Source: Bolinopsis microptera
Lineage: Eukaryota > Ctenophora > Tentaculata > Lobata > Bolinopsidae
Length of the DNA: 64,000 bases
NCBI RefSeq assembly: GCF_026151205.1
Contig: NC_087073.1
Span: 11,935,578-11,999,577 of the forward strand
Direction: 5' to 3'
Below the pieces are notes generated by a model that saw only the letters and a list, made by a program, of their open reading frames with translations, ran no database searches and was not told the origin of the DNA. Positions 52,406-63,900 of this stretch are shown one piece after another (positions within the stretch are counted from its first letter, which is position 1; each line of letters starts with the position of its first letter). Made by a program: the position numbers and the translations under genes.

Positions 52406-54371
52406 GGGCACTTTCAAAAACTATGTTAACGAATCTGTCACGGGAAAAATTTCAACTTCTAGAAGCTCTCATTTGGTGGATAAACTCAATATTTTGATTA
52501 AACTTTTTTTCAGCAGAGGATTTGCGATAGTTCAACTTTTACAAAAAGAATAAAATGTCTACTATGTCTATGAGCAGAGATACACGCATTCAAATCAGGG
52601 CTAATAATGGTGGATATACTTTTCAGAGGGGTTTGGTGGATATATCATTGATTGGCTTGTAACTTTACGTGTGGTTAATTTATGGTGATTATTTAAAGAT
52701 AGAATTGTAGCAAATCGATATGCCTCTATGATAAAAGGCGAAAATAAAGAAAGATTTCAATTTTAAGGCTAGATATGGTGGATAATAAAACGATGAAATA
52801 AAATTCAATACCGAAAATTTTCAACTGAAAAAATTATATTGGTCAACAAGTTCACCAGCTTTACTCAGTGAACGGATCAGGTTGGAAATCGTTTCAATTT
52901 TATGATAGCATAGAAGATTTAATTTTTAGGCCATTTTTGGTGGATATATTGGAGCTTCAAGATTGATTTAATTTTAAGTCAATTTCTGAGTCAATAATGC
53001 AGGTTATCCATTGTTAGACCCCAATTATCTCGTCTAGAAGCTGAAAATGTATACAATCATTGCTCTAGGGCCATAAGGAATGGATATAGTTTCATACGAA
53101 CTTAACAAAATGTCTCCTTTCAGCCTTTAGAGCCGTTTTTGGTGGATAAAAGCACACAAACGGGAAAATTTGATTTTTTATCCACTTTTTTTGGCCCAAG
53201 ATGTGTTCTATCATGAAACTACAACTGTTTCTAGATAGAAGATCCCCTTAGCTGAGTCAGTTCAAAAGAATTCTCAGTCCAAGACGACTTTTAAGGTTAA
53301 AATTGGTGGATATTAAATTTTAATAACCTACCTCAGCGATTGAAATAACGATTTCTTTACTGATAACGTATGTGATCCACTTTCAAAGCCCAATAATTAT
53401 ATCTTAAGGTCGAAAGAGCTGAAAATCAATGCTCTGAGGTCGTAAAGAAGGGCTATAGTTTCAAGTAAACGTTCCAAACAGTCTCCATTTAGGGCCGTTT
53501 TTGGTGGATAAATGCCTAAGAAATTAGCTTAAAAACGGTTAAATTTGCTTTTTTATCCACTATTTCTGGCCTTAGATTTGCTCAATTATGAAATCATACA
53601 CTGATATTGGTTTGTTTAGACCTTTTTCTTGTTCAGCACAAAATGTGATAAGCTCAAGCCGACTTTTAAGGCCAAAATTGATGGATATCAAAATATCCAG
53701 GTCGATATTTTAAGTATTTTTGAGTTAATTATCCACCAAATTGGCCCTAAAAGCTTAAAATACCATACTACCTTTTACATTAATGTTCAACATCATATAT
53801 TTTATCTTTATCAACTGTTTCTAATCATGATGATGTCTTATTTAATGATATTTTGGTAGCATTTACGTGTTTAATTAATTAATATTGACTTATATCCACC
53901 AAAAATAGCCTTTAAACTTAAATCTCGAACTCTAAGTTGGTGCCATTCATTTAACATTGCCTTTGCACTATTTTAAGACCAGTAAATTGATGTTAGCTAA
54001 CAAATAACAGTCTTAAAAAAGAGGTAAAAAAATATATCCACCAAATTTGGCCCTTAAGAAAAATCCCGGCCCTACATATGAAATTGTGAAGTTATAACGA
54101 TTATTTATAAGTCTCAATCATATTTTAGGAGTTTAGATGGAATTAAATATTTTTAAAGGCCACCTGAAGTGGATTGGTCTGTTTCACTTTTATCCACCAG
54201 ATTTAGCCCTAAATCGAAACAAAAAGTGGCAGATAGTAAAGGTTAGGGTATAGCACACCATATCCTGGAGTTTCATCCCGTTCCAAAAATTATCCACCAA
54301 ATTATGCCACAAAAACTGATTTTTGACAAATTTTAACATTTTTTCCGTGACAGATGTTTTTGAAAGTGCCC
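52406..54371. mobile_element. Nested 1.97-kb element with TATCCACC / GGTGGATA arrays
   Basis: Both ends carry GGGCACTTTCAAAAAC followed a few bases later by CTGTCACGG. The flanks are AAAA at 52402-52405 and 54372-54375. The left arm of the host element has the empty site CCCTAAAATAAAAGCG (as complement). Inside, about ten copies of TTTTTGGTGGATA occupy the left half and about six of its complement the right half, spaced 80-200 bp. No coding sequence was found. Confidence 0.8.
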
Positions 54372-54495
54372 AAAATAAAAGCGTTTTTTTATCACTAATA
54401 ATTTTAATTCGCGATTTATTGTCGCTTTTAAAGCGCTAATAATCGCTTTTGCAAAAATATTTTATGGAAAAAGCGATTATAATCGTTTTTAATCG

Positions 54496-54501
54496 TTTAT
54501 T
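54496..54501 (-). promoter_or_regulatory. SGF29: Nearest AATAAA downstream of SGF29, inside transposon TIR
   Basis: Reading the minus strand from the SGF29 stop (54890), no AATAAA or ATTAAA occurs before 54501-54496. That site lies inside the right terminal repeat of the 12.1-kb mobile element. A second AATAAA is at 54420-54415. Use of either is inferred. Confidence 0.35.
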
Positions 54502-54536
54502 AACGGGACCGTTTATAATCGCTTTATAATACTATA

Positions 54537-54619
54537 ATACCTCCGCCACTGAGTGCTGCGCGCTATAATTCCCGACAGCTTGCTGGAGGGAATTTGCGGG
54601 CACGAAGTTGCGGAGGTAT
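54537..54619. mobile_element. 83-bp MITE with ATACCTCCGC ends
   Basis: Perfect 10-bp terminal inverted repeats ATACCTCCGC / GCGGAGGTAT enclose a GC-rich centre. It is inserted in GCTTTATAATCGCC, whose empty form is in the left arm. TATA/TATAA is repeated at the flanks, with a few extra bases on the left. Confidence 0.75.
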
Positions 54620-54889
54620 TATAATCGCCAAATAACGGTGGGTTTTATCAATAAGCGCTTTTTTAGCGTAAAAAAAGCGGTTATTACCGCTGATCACAAA
54701 AAATTAGTTATGGAAACTTGCCATTTTTGCCAGAAGACCGCAAGAATGGCTGGCGAGACGTCCATTATTTCGATATTCCCCAGATCACAACACTTGAGGG
54801 AGAATGAGTGGCCACTTCCCGTTCAGCCGTCCAGTACAACTGTGTATTTAACTTAAGAAGAAACTAGTAACCTCGCCAGATAGGGGCCC

Positions 54890-57800
54890 TCATTTCCGTT
54901 TCTTGTCCTTGAAGTCGAGAACGTAACGTTGCGGGACAGGAAGAGGCGGTGCGTAACCCTCGGCGTAGTAGTTGTCGTAGAACATGACCTGATAGTCGTC
55001 ATTCTCGGTCTCTGGGGGCCTGAAGAAATGTGAGTTAAAATGGGGTACTTTTACAAATCTGTTTTCTTATATCAGTTAAGTGAATATATTATCTGTGCCA
55101 TTAAAGTTTCACTGCTTTAATAAACTTTGAACTGAAAAAGGAGTGAAGTGGAAGAATCACAGTTTGGTCGCAGACCGACAAGTATTCCTCCTCACCCGGG
55201 TCCCGGATTCGTGAAACTTATTTTTTGGGCAAATACCAAACTTGACAGAAGAGAGTATAAAATAGTGTTAATTCCTACTTGTGAATTGTGGCGGGGTAGA
55301 AGCAAGTAGTTTGGGGGTAAAGAGCCAGAACTTTGTGTTTGGGCTGAAAGAGAAGGTGACCGTGGGTTGGAGGGTTCAGTTTCCGGAGTGGTAGGGGTAT
55401 GACTCTTCTCCGAGAGAGAGTGTGTTTGTCACTGTTCTCTCCTCGCTCGTCCTCCTCTATATCCTTCACCTGCAACATGGATACTGCTCCAGTTTCAAAC
55501 ACAAGTTAATCGTGCCATAATTTTATATTTAACGGAATCATTAATTTTAGGCTGGTGGAAATGAGAGACTCAGAGAGGATCTAATGAGTCTCAGGACACA
55601 AGGTGTGTCTCTAGAAATAATGTAGATTAATTCTCCTAATCTCTAGACTAGACTGTTTAGTATTAAACACTACGAAATGCCGTTATGATTCAAGTTACCT
55701 GGTACTTGTTGGTGTTGGAGTTGTAAAGGTAGACCTCAGCCAGGATCCAGTTGTCGTCAGCCACGTCATCGCACAGGGCTGCCACGTCATCTCCTGTCAG
55801 TATAGGATATATTATCGCAACTTCAAGCTTGATATTGATAACAAATTATCTATGTCAGCTGTAGACACACATCTGAAGTTTAACCCCTTTAACAATAAAT
55901 TTGTCGATGACAATTCAGGCATTTCACAATGAGGAGAAAACGGACGTAAATTGGAAGTGGGATGGGAATGCATTTGAGACATGTTATGTTAGTCTATTTA
56001 GTGATTTACATCTGCATTTTTGAACGTTCCGATCAAAATGATCAAGGTACCGTGATTTTGACTCGGATCTCCATCTCCAGTTCATCAGTCCTTACTCCTT
56101 ACTCTACGAATGATCAGTATCACGCATTAATGACTGGACTGTTTAGAGAATGGAAGTAGATTGGAAGTGGGTTAGGAATGAAGGAAGACACTCGGATCTC
56201 CATCTTTGATTATCAGTCCTCACTCCTTACTCATTAATGAAAATGGATTAGGTCTGAGTGAAGGGCTCTCGGATAGCTTACAATGCTATAAAAATAATGT
56301 CAGATTACTTACCTGGATTGCAAATGTAGGTGGCGTCAGCTGGTACAGTTCCAGTCAAAGCGGCTGGCGTCTCGCTCTTGGGGCCCATCCACGTAGGCAG
56401 CTGAGGATCAGAGAGTTAGTAAGGTAAGGTTTGAACTAACCAATAAATTGGTCAGCTGACTGTCTTTGAGCTGTACAAATAATTGATACTTGGTTCGTAT
56501 AACGATTTCGCGCTAACGCCTGGTTTGAACCAGACCTAAACTTTTTCACGGTGTCCCAATAGTAATTGATAGTAACTGTGCAAACTTTTGGTCTAATTGC
56601 TTAACTATTTTGCTTATTCATCACGTACGCGGTACGGTTAACATTAGTACCGCCAGTTTTTGTTACTGTTTGACGTTATTTTTTAGAAAATTTAGATTTT
56701 GAGGATGGTATTTTTTAAATTTATAGAAACATGGGATGAACAAATATATTTTGGGAACTGTTTCTCCCCTAAAAGCTAGTTGGGGGTCCTGCTTTATGAG
56801 TCAAATGCAATCGTGTTATGTCAATGTTTTTGAACCATTCTTTCAAAGATCATGTTTACGACCAAGGATCACATAATGCAATCAAGGAAATTGAAAAGGC
56901 AGAATCAAAACGTAAAAGGTGCTTATTTTCGTACAAAATTAACTTAACTACAAAATTAACTTGTTTATTAGCAGTTAGGGCAGTTGTAAGCAGTCACGGT
57001 AGTTGTTTGAATTCTTTAATAATTTCATCCACGGGAGAATTTAATACACTGTCAAGTTATCAGAAAAGTGAGACAGGTAAATGCCAGCTGATCCATGAAC
57101 CAAACGTTTGTACAGTAAATTCTGTGACGCCCCGTATCACACAGAACCAACTAACATCAAGGTATACGTTTACATTCCTACAAACAACTAACAAGGCTTT
57201 TAACTATAAGTATACCCATTATATAAAATTGTACCCGACATACGAAGAAAACCCGACCTTTAACAACGTCAACAGGGCGCAAAATTATGGCAGAACAGTG
57301 AAATATTTAACTTCTCACACACACAACTGTCATGTAGTGCATAACAATAACTAGCGACGAAAACTAAGTGTCGAGCCTGGCTTTACTTGGTTTGCCTTTT
57401 GTTGAAGCAGCGTCATGAAGAAGCCCCTGCGCATTGCTTTCCGAGGTTGTTGTGACCCAGCCTGCCTTGCCGGGACGGCTGGTGCTGTCCCCGAAGTGGA
57501 CTCAGTGCCCGCCGCCTTGTTTTCCATTTTAGATATCTTGTTCAGAGCTTTTTGTATTATCTCTATCTCCTGCTGAGTCTCGCACATAGAGTTGCTGATT
57601 AAACCTGGTCAATAGAGTGTAAATGTTAAAGAGTTGGAGGTGAAAAACGTAAACCTAAAATTTACTAGTTTTACTTGTGCTGTGACGAAAATCGAAAAGT
57701 TTCCGAGATAAATGGGGATGATCCTTCTGCTCTGTAAGGAATGATTGATCATGTGACCCGCTTTCCCAAAACACCTAATGTATGTGCGACCCATGAACGA

Positions 57801-59623
57801 TTATGTTAGCAAAAACCGGCACGCCCGGTTCCATTTCTCAGATGGTTTAACTTGAACAGAACTCTTTTTTGCATAAAATTAATTGAACTTTCAACGGCTT
57901 ACGGCACCGAATCATCGATAGCGTGACGATTGCAATCTGAGAGTGAGAACACGTGATATACTCTAGAATCTAAATGCATAAATATTTCCTAGCCGAAAGG
58001 TGACTCATCCTAATCGCTTTAGTGGCGTTTCTTTTTAATTCTGTTTTATCGCTTGGTATCTCTTGGTTTTTCTCTATCATACGAGAACGTCTAACAAGCG
58101 CGTATAATAAACTTAAATATATGACTGTAGTTGTATAATTATATAATTCATCGTTTGAAAGCAATTTACGAACCCGTAATATAGAAGCTGTCAAATTAAG
58201 AATATGGACCAGATTGCATATCTAAGTGAAATTTTCTGGCAGGGTAATAAGACCCACAGATTTGCTCAAAAAAGTTGTAACGCCCTCAAAATCGCAATCA
58301 GTCGCTGGGATAGGCAATCAAATTATGAGAACTGAGTTTAAAGTAGATTACATCACATCTTCTCTCTCATTTTAAGAAGACTCCCGTGGGATTAATGTTA
58401 TCTTAATTTAGTGCTCAGCCAGATGATGATGAGCCATTAATTTTTTCTATAGAATAATTTGTTGCATCAAATACAACGAATCGCAATTATCATAATGATT
58501 CATGACTCATGATTACGATTTATTGAATTAAGATACGAATAAAATCGTTCCCTGACCAATCTCAACGTCACAAAAGCCTGGTGGTATTGCTCATTTCTGA
58601 ATACTTACTCTTGAGTTTGGTTTTGTAGGAGGGAAATGATCTTTGTTCGAGAGAGTTCTTGTCGTTTAACTTTGAGATGCTGTTCATGGTCTGCCCTGAT
58701 CTCACTCGTTGATCCTGGGAATGTTAGATTTGTGTTTTTTTGTCTTTTAATTTTAAAGATAAGTTATCTGTAAATATTTCTATGTGATATGGGGTTTATA
58801 TTAGTGGTGTTTTAGTGGTGAATGAGGGGACCTCAGAGAATGCGTTCCCAGTTCGGAAGTTTCCACTTCATTTTTAAATTCGACTGTAATGGAAATCGTA
58901 TGTTTTCAAATCTAGATAATATAGTTCTGCGAGGAATATGATCATTTTTAAGCTTCCTTATTTCATAACGACGAATTGAAAGGCTACTTGCGAGCAGAAA
59001 TTTGTCAGATCTACAACTTATAATGCTGAACCGACTTTACATGTTAAATTGGATTTCAAATGAAAAAGAGAAGAAATGGGCAGCGCAATGTACAAGCTGT
59101 TTCTCTTTAATGCATTTTGTTTGATATTTTCTTATTGAAAGGAATTAAGGTTTATAGCTACTTGTTATCATATTTCTATTCGAATTCTAATTTCTAACTT
59201 TGATCGACAGAAAAATGACAAATTGCAATAAGTTTCGCCACACTCTGTCGTTGAAACTTCATAAAGTTCGGAATATACAATATAGAGCAGGCAGGGTAGT
59301 TAACACATATTACGACAATGTATCTCTGCCAGCAGTTTATATCCTTGTGTATATTGCGTGACCAAAGTAGGCAATTTAATAATCCAATATCCCAACATCA
59401 AATATGGTTCCATTCCCAGACAAGGTTCATGCATGGACATTGACACAAAATCACATTACGATGCTGACATCAGGAGTGCAAGTAGCATTGGATTTGGTAG
59501 ACGTTTACTACGCCCTTGGTCTCGGACTATGGCATTCTCACTTTCAGAAAATTTTTCGGCTGTGGCTGTAATTTTACAGCTTAACATATTAATACTGATA
59601 GCTAATTCCGACAGTGTCGCCAT
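54890..59623 (-). CDS. SGF29: SGF29, SAGA-associated factor 29 (tandem Tudor)
   Basis: Seven exons join in frame to 296 residues (the human protein has 293): 59623-59542, 58695-58609, 57604-57387, 56400-56313, 55793-55699, 55469-55279 and 55019-54890. The N-terminal third (about 1-85) is coiled-coil. A low-complexity linker follows, then MRRGFFMTLLQQ and the C-terminal tandem Tudor. HTLSRRRVIPLP and LALYPQTTCFY match the family. The aromatic pocket that reads H3K4me2/3 is intact (Tyr241, Tyr248, Phe267). Of the acidic residues that hold the H3 N-terminus, Asp193 is kept and the next is Glu195. The protein tethers SAGA/ATAC GCN5 acetyltransferase modules to methylated nucleosomes. An in-frame TGA precedes the start ATG. 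The exon 1/2 junction is the least certain: I chose GTGAGA at 59541 and the CAG ending at 58696 because the spacing then fits human SGF29. An acceptor at 58712 is an alternative only with a different donor. Confidence 0.93.
55935..56245. repeat. Imperfect direct duplication in SGF29 intron 4
   Basis: Two diverged copies about 200 bp apart share GGAAGTGGG, a CTCGGATCTCCATCT motif and CAGTCCTYACTCCTTACTC. The block lies wholly in the intron between exons 56400-56313 and 55793-55699. Confidence 0.6.
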
Positions 59624-60512
59624 AAATTGTCACTTTAATCCCCATCCTCAGGATGGCATCCTGGGTTTCAACTAAATGCGGAAAATTTACGTAAATTATG
59701 AGCAAATCGTGAGGAATATGTGACAGACAGTCAAAGCAAATTCATGACGCCCAAACGAATCGAGCGGAGGCCTGAGACGGATCAATTTACAGAAGTTATT
59801 TTAGTCGTCACCTAATTTTCCGCTCCAATTTTGTCTGTCGACTTTGCATTGTAATCTTCTAAGACGACGTTACTTGTCACCAAATCTAGACTTACGATTT
59901 AAGATTCTCGCTATTCCATCCAAAATATAAAATTGAGCTAATCAGCTTCATTTAGATTTTGATTAAATATCTTATTAGGGTTGAATTTGCCGGCGTAACC
60001 ACTCGTTTTTCGGAATAATCGGTCAAATTAATAACCAATTTGTCAGAAATTAATGATATCCTGCCATATCACGTGGTAGATATCCTGACATATCACACAT
60101 AAACCCAGTCTGCTACTTCAGAAATTCAATTGTTAACAGAATTGTCCAAAAAGCAAATTTATTAAGAAATTCTAACTATGATTTGGTACGACAAATTCTT
60201 AACTCGCGGCGAGTGTTGTCACAAAGGTTTGGGTTTAAGCTGGGAGAGGAAGAAAACCGATTCTCATGCTCAGGGTAGTTTCCGGTAATAATCCGGCAAG
60301 ATAACAGGTATTATCTAAACTGCTTAGTATTTAATGATCCATTAGCCCTGACATCTCATTAAGAAATTACCCTCAAATAACTACTTTGTTTAACGAATAA
60401 CTGTTCAGTGCGTTGAATGTGTTCTGACTCGGTTAACAAATTCAATATATTTACGATTAACCGTTTCCTAAATTCTAACCCCAACTCCCTAGATTAGCTT
60501 GACCTGTTCGGT
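59624..60512. promoter_or_regulatory. Divergent intergenic region SGF29 / three-finger gene
   Basis: These 889 bp separate two start codons facing away from each other, so they should hold both promoters and 5' UTRs. The sequence is AT-rich with no repeat. A short direct echo, ATATCCTGCCATATCAC and GATATCCTGACATATCAC, sits near 60056-60095. I cannot place a TATA box or initiator. Confidence 0.4.
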
Positions 60513-61130
60513 ATGTGGTGCAGGGCCCTGGCAGCTGTGCCAGTATTCTTCCTCACAACTTCAGCCCTCAGTTTGAAGTGTTACAACGGCACAGGATTAA
60601 CGGAATGCCGGCAATACAGCTGCTGGTCGAATAGTGGTCCTGTAAGTCAGTATGGATGCGGGCCATGTCCGGATATTGGAACTCAAGGTACTGTGTCCTG
60701 TACTGTCTGCACCACTGACAAGTGTAACATGTGAGTAACAACGTGTTTTATATTGAAAAGTGCTACCTTGTAACGAGGCCGGACAAAAGTACCACATCAA
60801 CGCTCATATATCTAGATTCTAGCCCCATTTTTAAACCATTCCTGACCATGATTTCAACTCTACAGGCCAGAGTCAGTTGACGTGGTGGTTGCAGAACTAT
60901 CAACGACATGGAGATGGCTTGTTCTTCTCCTCTTCTTCTTTTTGGCATTAGTCCTAGGTATTGTGGTTCTTGTTCACTTCAGGAGGAACGGCTGCAAGTG
61001 GGGATCCTCCAACGATACTACTAACGTAACTGAGCTGGGAGCAGACCGGCACAAAAACCGCAGATCATCCCTGGACAACGACGACAGGGACATTAACCAG
61101 TGGAAGGACCTTGAAGTCGACGTGTCGTAG
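60513..61130 (+). CDS. Ly6/uPAR-like (three-finger) single-pass membrane protein
   Basis: Two exons, 60513-60730 and 60866-61130, are joined at GTGAGT and a TCTACAG acceptor, giving 160 residues in frame. Residues 1-20 look like a signal peptide. The mature ectodomain (about 21-73) has eight cysteines (23, 32, 37, 49, 52, 63, 66, 71) and closes with CTTDKCN, the CN ending typical of Ly6/uPAR domains. N25-G-T is a possible N-glycosylation site. A strongly hydrophobic helix (about 90-110) is followed by basic RR and a charged 49-residue cytoplasmic tail ending DLEVDVS. The domain is shorter than the usual 70-90 residues, and a transmembrane tail replaces the more common GPI anchor. Ligand and function are unknown. 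The gene is divergent from SGF29 and 889 bp separate the two start codons. Confidence 0.85.
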
Positions 61131-63008
61131 TTAGCGACAAATTAACTAAGTTTAAAGGTAAGAGCTGGTGCGAGATAAGGATCTCAGTTTTCCTGATGCA
61201 ATTTTTCAAATTGTTCATTGTGATTTCGAAATTCAAAAAAATGTTTGTCCAATTATAAACTGTTTTATTTGGTCAGTTATCAAGCCGAGAAGAAACACGT
61301 CAAGACGATGAAAGATGGGAACGGTAATTGGTAATGTCATCTCAGATTTGAGACATATCGAATACAGATTCCAGATGAGTCTGTAAACATGGGATTAAAG
61401 CTGATCAGTGACAAAATTTAACTAATTAGTTTGTTTCAATTAATTGACATAATATCTTGAATAGAATTAGAACTGTTTACAGTTTTGATTCTGTCTGGTT
61501 TTTAATGTCATGTTTTTCGGCAACAATTCAGATAGTGCTACTGCTATTAAAAATAAAACATACTTGGTTTAAGTGCTTATCTTTTATTGACATTAATTTG
61601 GTCGACTAAAATAGCCTAGTAGTCAACTTTCGATAGGAAAGAATGGCGAACACTATCGGTCTTTCTGGCACCCAAAATATTTTTGGTCAACTTGTAGATC
61701 TTTAGATGATTCATGTTAACATTTAGTTCTCCGATCACAAGCATAAATTGGACAATTTTATCATTAGAAGACCAAAATGCTGTCTCCATATTTTAGTTAA
61801 ATTGCTTTTCATTGGTAATTACATACAGAAAGCAATTTCTTAACTTGTATTGCGTAAAGCAAGCAGCCAGAGACAAGGCTTGTACAAATCCTTCGGCTTA
61901 CGGACTGGGAATATTCTTACGGACTGCGACTTCTCTAAATGACAAAATCGTGGGAAAATGTTTGAATGTGGTCCGGACTCTAGTCTAGGGCGTGACACTC
62001 TGAAACAATAGGGATAACCCCACAATAATATAGATGACGCATGCGAATTTATCAATATCAATCGAAAATAGGAGACATTTCTGTTGCCGCCCTAGAGTCC
62101 TGTTTCTCAGGGCGCCGTCCTAGAACCTCATGCCCTAGAGTCGAAGTCCCGATTCAAATACTTCCCAAGATCGCTTATCCAGTGGGCCTGTAACTTGAAG
62201 GATTTCTATCATCGTCATTCACATTGAAAAGATAAGAGTTTTCATTGATTAGTTTGGTAAGAAGTGAACCAATAATATGAATTTAATTTCCGTATGCACA
62301 CTTTAAATACACTTAAATATACTTTCTTTAAATTATCATAACATAAAAGTTTGGGACGATTTCCAGGTAAACAGTCATATTCAAATAGCAAAATAGATGA
62401 ACTAAATACATTTTACTTTAATCAGAATACGGTGGCCCAGGGTATGACTCCAAAGTGTAGTTAAAAGTAACAAACCTGAATTTGGTGAAGAAGAACATTG
62501 AGTTCTTGGTACTGATTTTTACCACCATGATCTGGCCTGTTCTTTATTTTCCGTCCCATGTCGCTGGGCCGAAACTCCGGCTTCTGCTACAGCATCTAAC
62601 TTTTCATAAATCTAGTCTAATTTTCTAGTTAGGCAAATATCTGGAGAGTATTATTGATTGACCATGAATTACTATAATTTGTATCTTGTAAGAGCGTGTC
62701 TAAACGCATTATTTTCTTTAGTATTTCAAGTTTAAACAGTCAAACAAAGCATATTCTAAGAACATCGAGTCAAGTTTAAGGTTATTGAAGTACAAGTGCA
62801 AAGATATATATCACCGTTTATAGCCCAGGCAAGTGGTAATATTTGGAGTAAACAGTGACCTAGATTTTAGTATAAGTCAATGCCTTCAAATCTTAGGAGT
62901 TACAATAATGTGATTTTGTAAGAAACGTGACGCACATATAACGAAATGTTCGCATGATGTGCAGCTCTGAATATACCATATTATACAGCTAAATTTACAG
63001 AATTTAAA
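61131..63008. other. Convergent intergenic region, no gene seen
   Basis: This AT-rich stretch lies between the 3' ends of the three-finger gene and RBM42. Apart from the AATAAA at 61552 I see no exon, repeat or RNA gene. ATTAAA-type signals on the minus strand (about 62422 and 62287) could serve RBM42. Confidence 0.4.
61552..61557 (+). promoter_or_regulatory. Poly(A) signal AATAAA
   Basis: A canonical AATAAA lies 422 bp after the stop of the three-finger protein gene on the same strand and would give a 3' UTR of roughly 440 bases. It is assigned by position only. Confidence 0.5.
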
Positions 63009-63900
63009 TTATATCTTCAGTCCTAGCTTCTGTTTTTCGTTATTCTTCTTTCGTACAGTTGTAAGTTGTCTATCTTTCCAGGAACTCTTTCGCAGTTTGC
63101 AGGGACGGTTTCCGATGTATTTTCCTGGAATTAAAGATTGTTCAAATTTAATCGAAATTTTGAATTAACAATATAACTAAAAGACGTTAAAATTAGTAAT
63201 CATAGAAGACGAATTACACTTGAATTGGATTGGGACTCCTATAGTCTATAAACAGTAGTGATGCCTCCCACTTTACTTTACCAAGCATTCCTAATATCTA
63301 TTATCTAGAAGATGCAACCAATTTCAAACTAGCAGCCGCAGTAAACATTTTTAAAATATTCCAAACATTGTACTTTACCATATATTAAAAGCAAAATTAG
63401 GCCATTTAAAGAATAAAACTCACCATTGACTTCTCTCATCGCTTTTACATAGTCTGCCGAGTCCTTGAAGCTCGCAAACCCGTACCCCTTCGTCTTATTG
63501 GACCTCTTGTCTCTGATAACTTTCACTTTGACGAGAGAGGGGTATTTTGAGAATGCACGATACAACATCTCGTCGTTACATTCGTTTCCTATATCTCCAA
63601 CAAATATCCTGCAAATATAATGTTAATCTTTGAGACCATTATTAAATCTAAGGATCCATTTAACTAGAAAATTTAAATGCAATAATCGATTCGAAAGTTC
63701 GTTTAATAAAAAGCAACACTCTGAATGAATTATATAGTTATATACCTGAAATCATTGTCATCCCACTCCATAAGACTAGTGTCTTCCCACACATCTCCAG
63801 CAGCAGTCCTGATCATCTTCCTCTCCCTTTTCTCCCCTTTCTTCTTCCCTTTCTTATTCGCCACCTCTCCCTGGCCCACAGCATCCTCTGGGTTCGGCGT
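63009..63900 (-). CDS. RBM42: RBM42, 3' part (RRM RNA-binding protein), partial
   Basis: Three exons were chained: 63900-63746, 63608-63424 and 63124-63009 (stop 63011-63009). All junctions are GT-AG and phases match. The reading holds the RBM42 signature: a Lys-rich stretch, then a WEDTSLMEWDDNDFR segment running straight into one RRM. The RRM has RNP2 IFVGDI and RNP1 KGYGFASF, and is followed by NGKYIGNRPCKLRKSSWKDR and a basic tail ending KLGLKI. In characterised RBM42 proteins the single RRM is C-terminal and binds RNA in connection with hnRNP K and splicing. The first exon listed starts after a strong pyrimidine tract and CAG at 63903-63901. All upstream exons (the Pro-rich N-terminal part) lie beyond the right edge. 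The family call is firm. The only doubt is whether the 63900 acceptor is the used one. The gene is convergent with the three-finger protein gene to its left. Confidence 0.95.

Larger units (their letters stand above)
42606..54722. mobile_element. 12.1-kb composite element with long terminal inverted repeats
   Basis: The left end begins GGCAAGTTTCCATAAC and the right end closes with its exact complement. The element is flanked by the 8-bp direct repeat ATTTTTGC at 42598-42605 and 54723-54730. About 0.9 kb at each end is the same sequence in inverted orientation, built of GCGATTATAA / AAGCGCTTTT motifs. The right copy is broken by three later insertions (49565-51909, 52406-54371, 54537-54619). 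The interior is satellites, palindromes and further nested elements. I found no transposase, polymerase or other enzyme ORF, so it appears non-autonomous. GG-starting ends with 8-bp duplications are compatible with Merlin-, hAT- or P-like transposases, but the family is not identified. It is inserted 167 bp downstream of the SGF29 stop. Confidence 0.85.
49380..54722 (-). repeat. Right terminal inverted repeat, interrupted by three insertions
   Basis: The arm segments 54722-54620, 54536-54372, 52405-51910 and 49564-49380 join to give the complement of 42606-43521. The gaps are occupied by the three nested elements listed separately. Confidence 0.85.

Noticed and set aside
56818-57354. 178-codon plus-strand ORF antisense to SGF29 intron 3
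   Set aside because: Polar, AT-rich composition with no domain and no splice support. It ends just before SGF29 exon 3. Probably chance, though it is the longest non-repetitive unexplained frame here.
57970-58194. ORF within SGF29 intron 2
   Set aside because: It lies between confirmed exons, and composition is AT-driven with no family.
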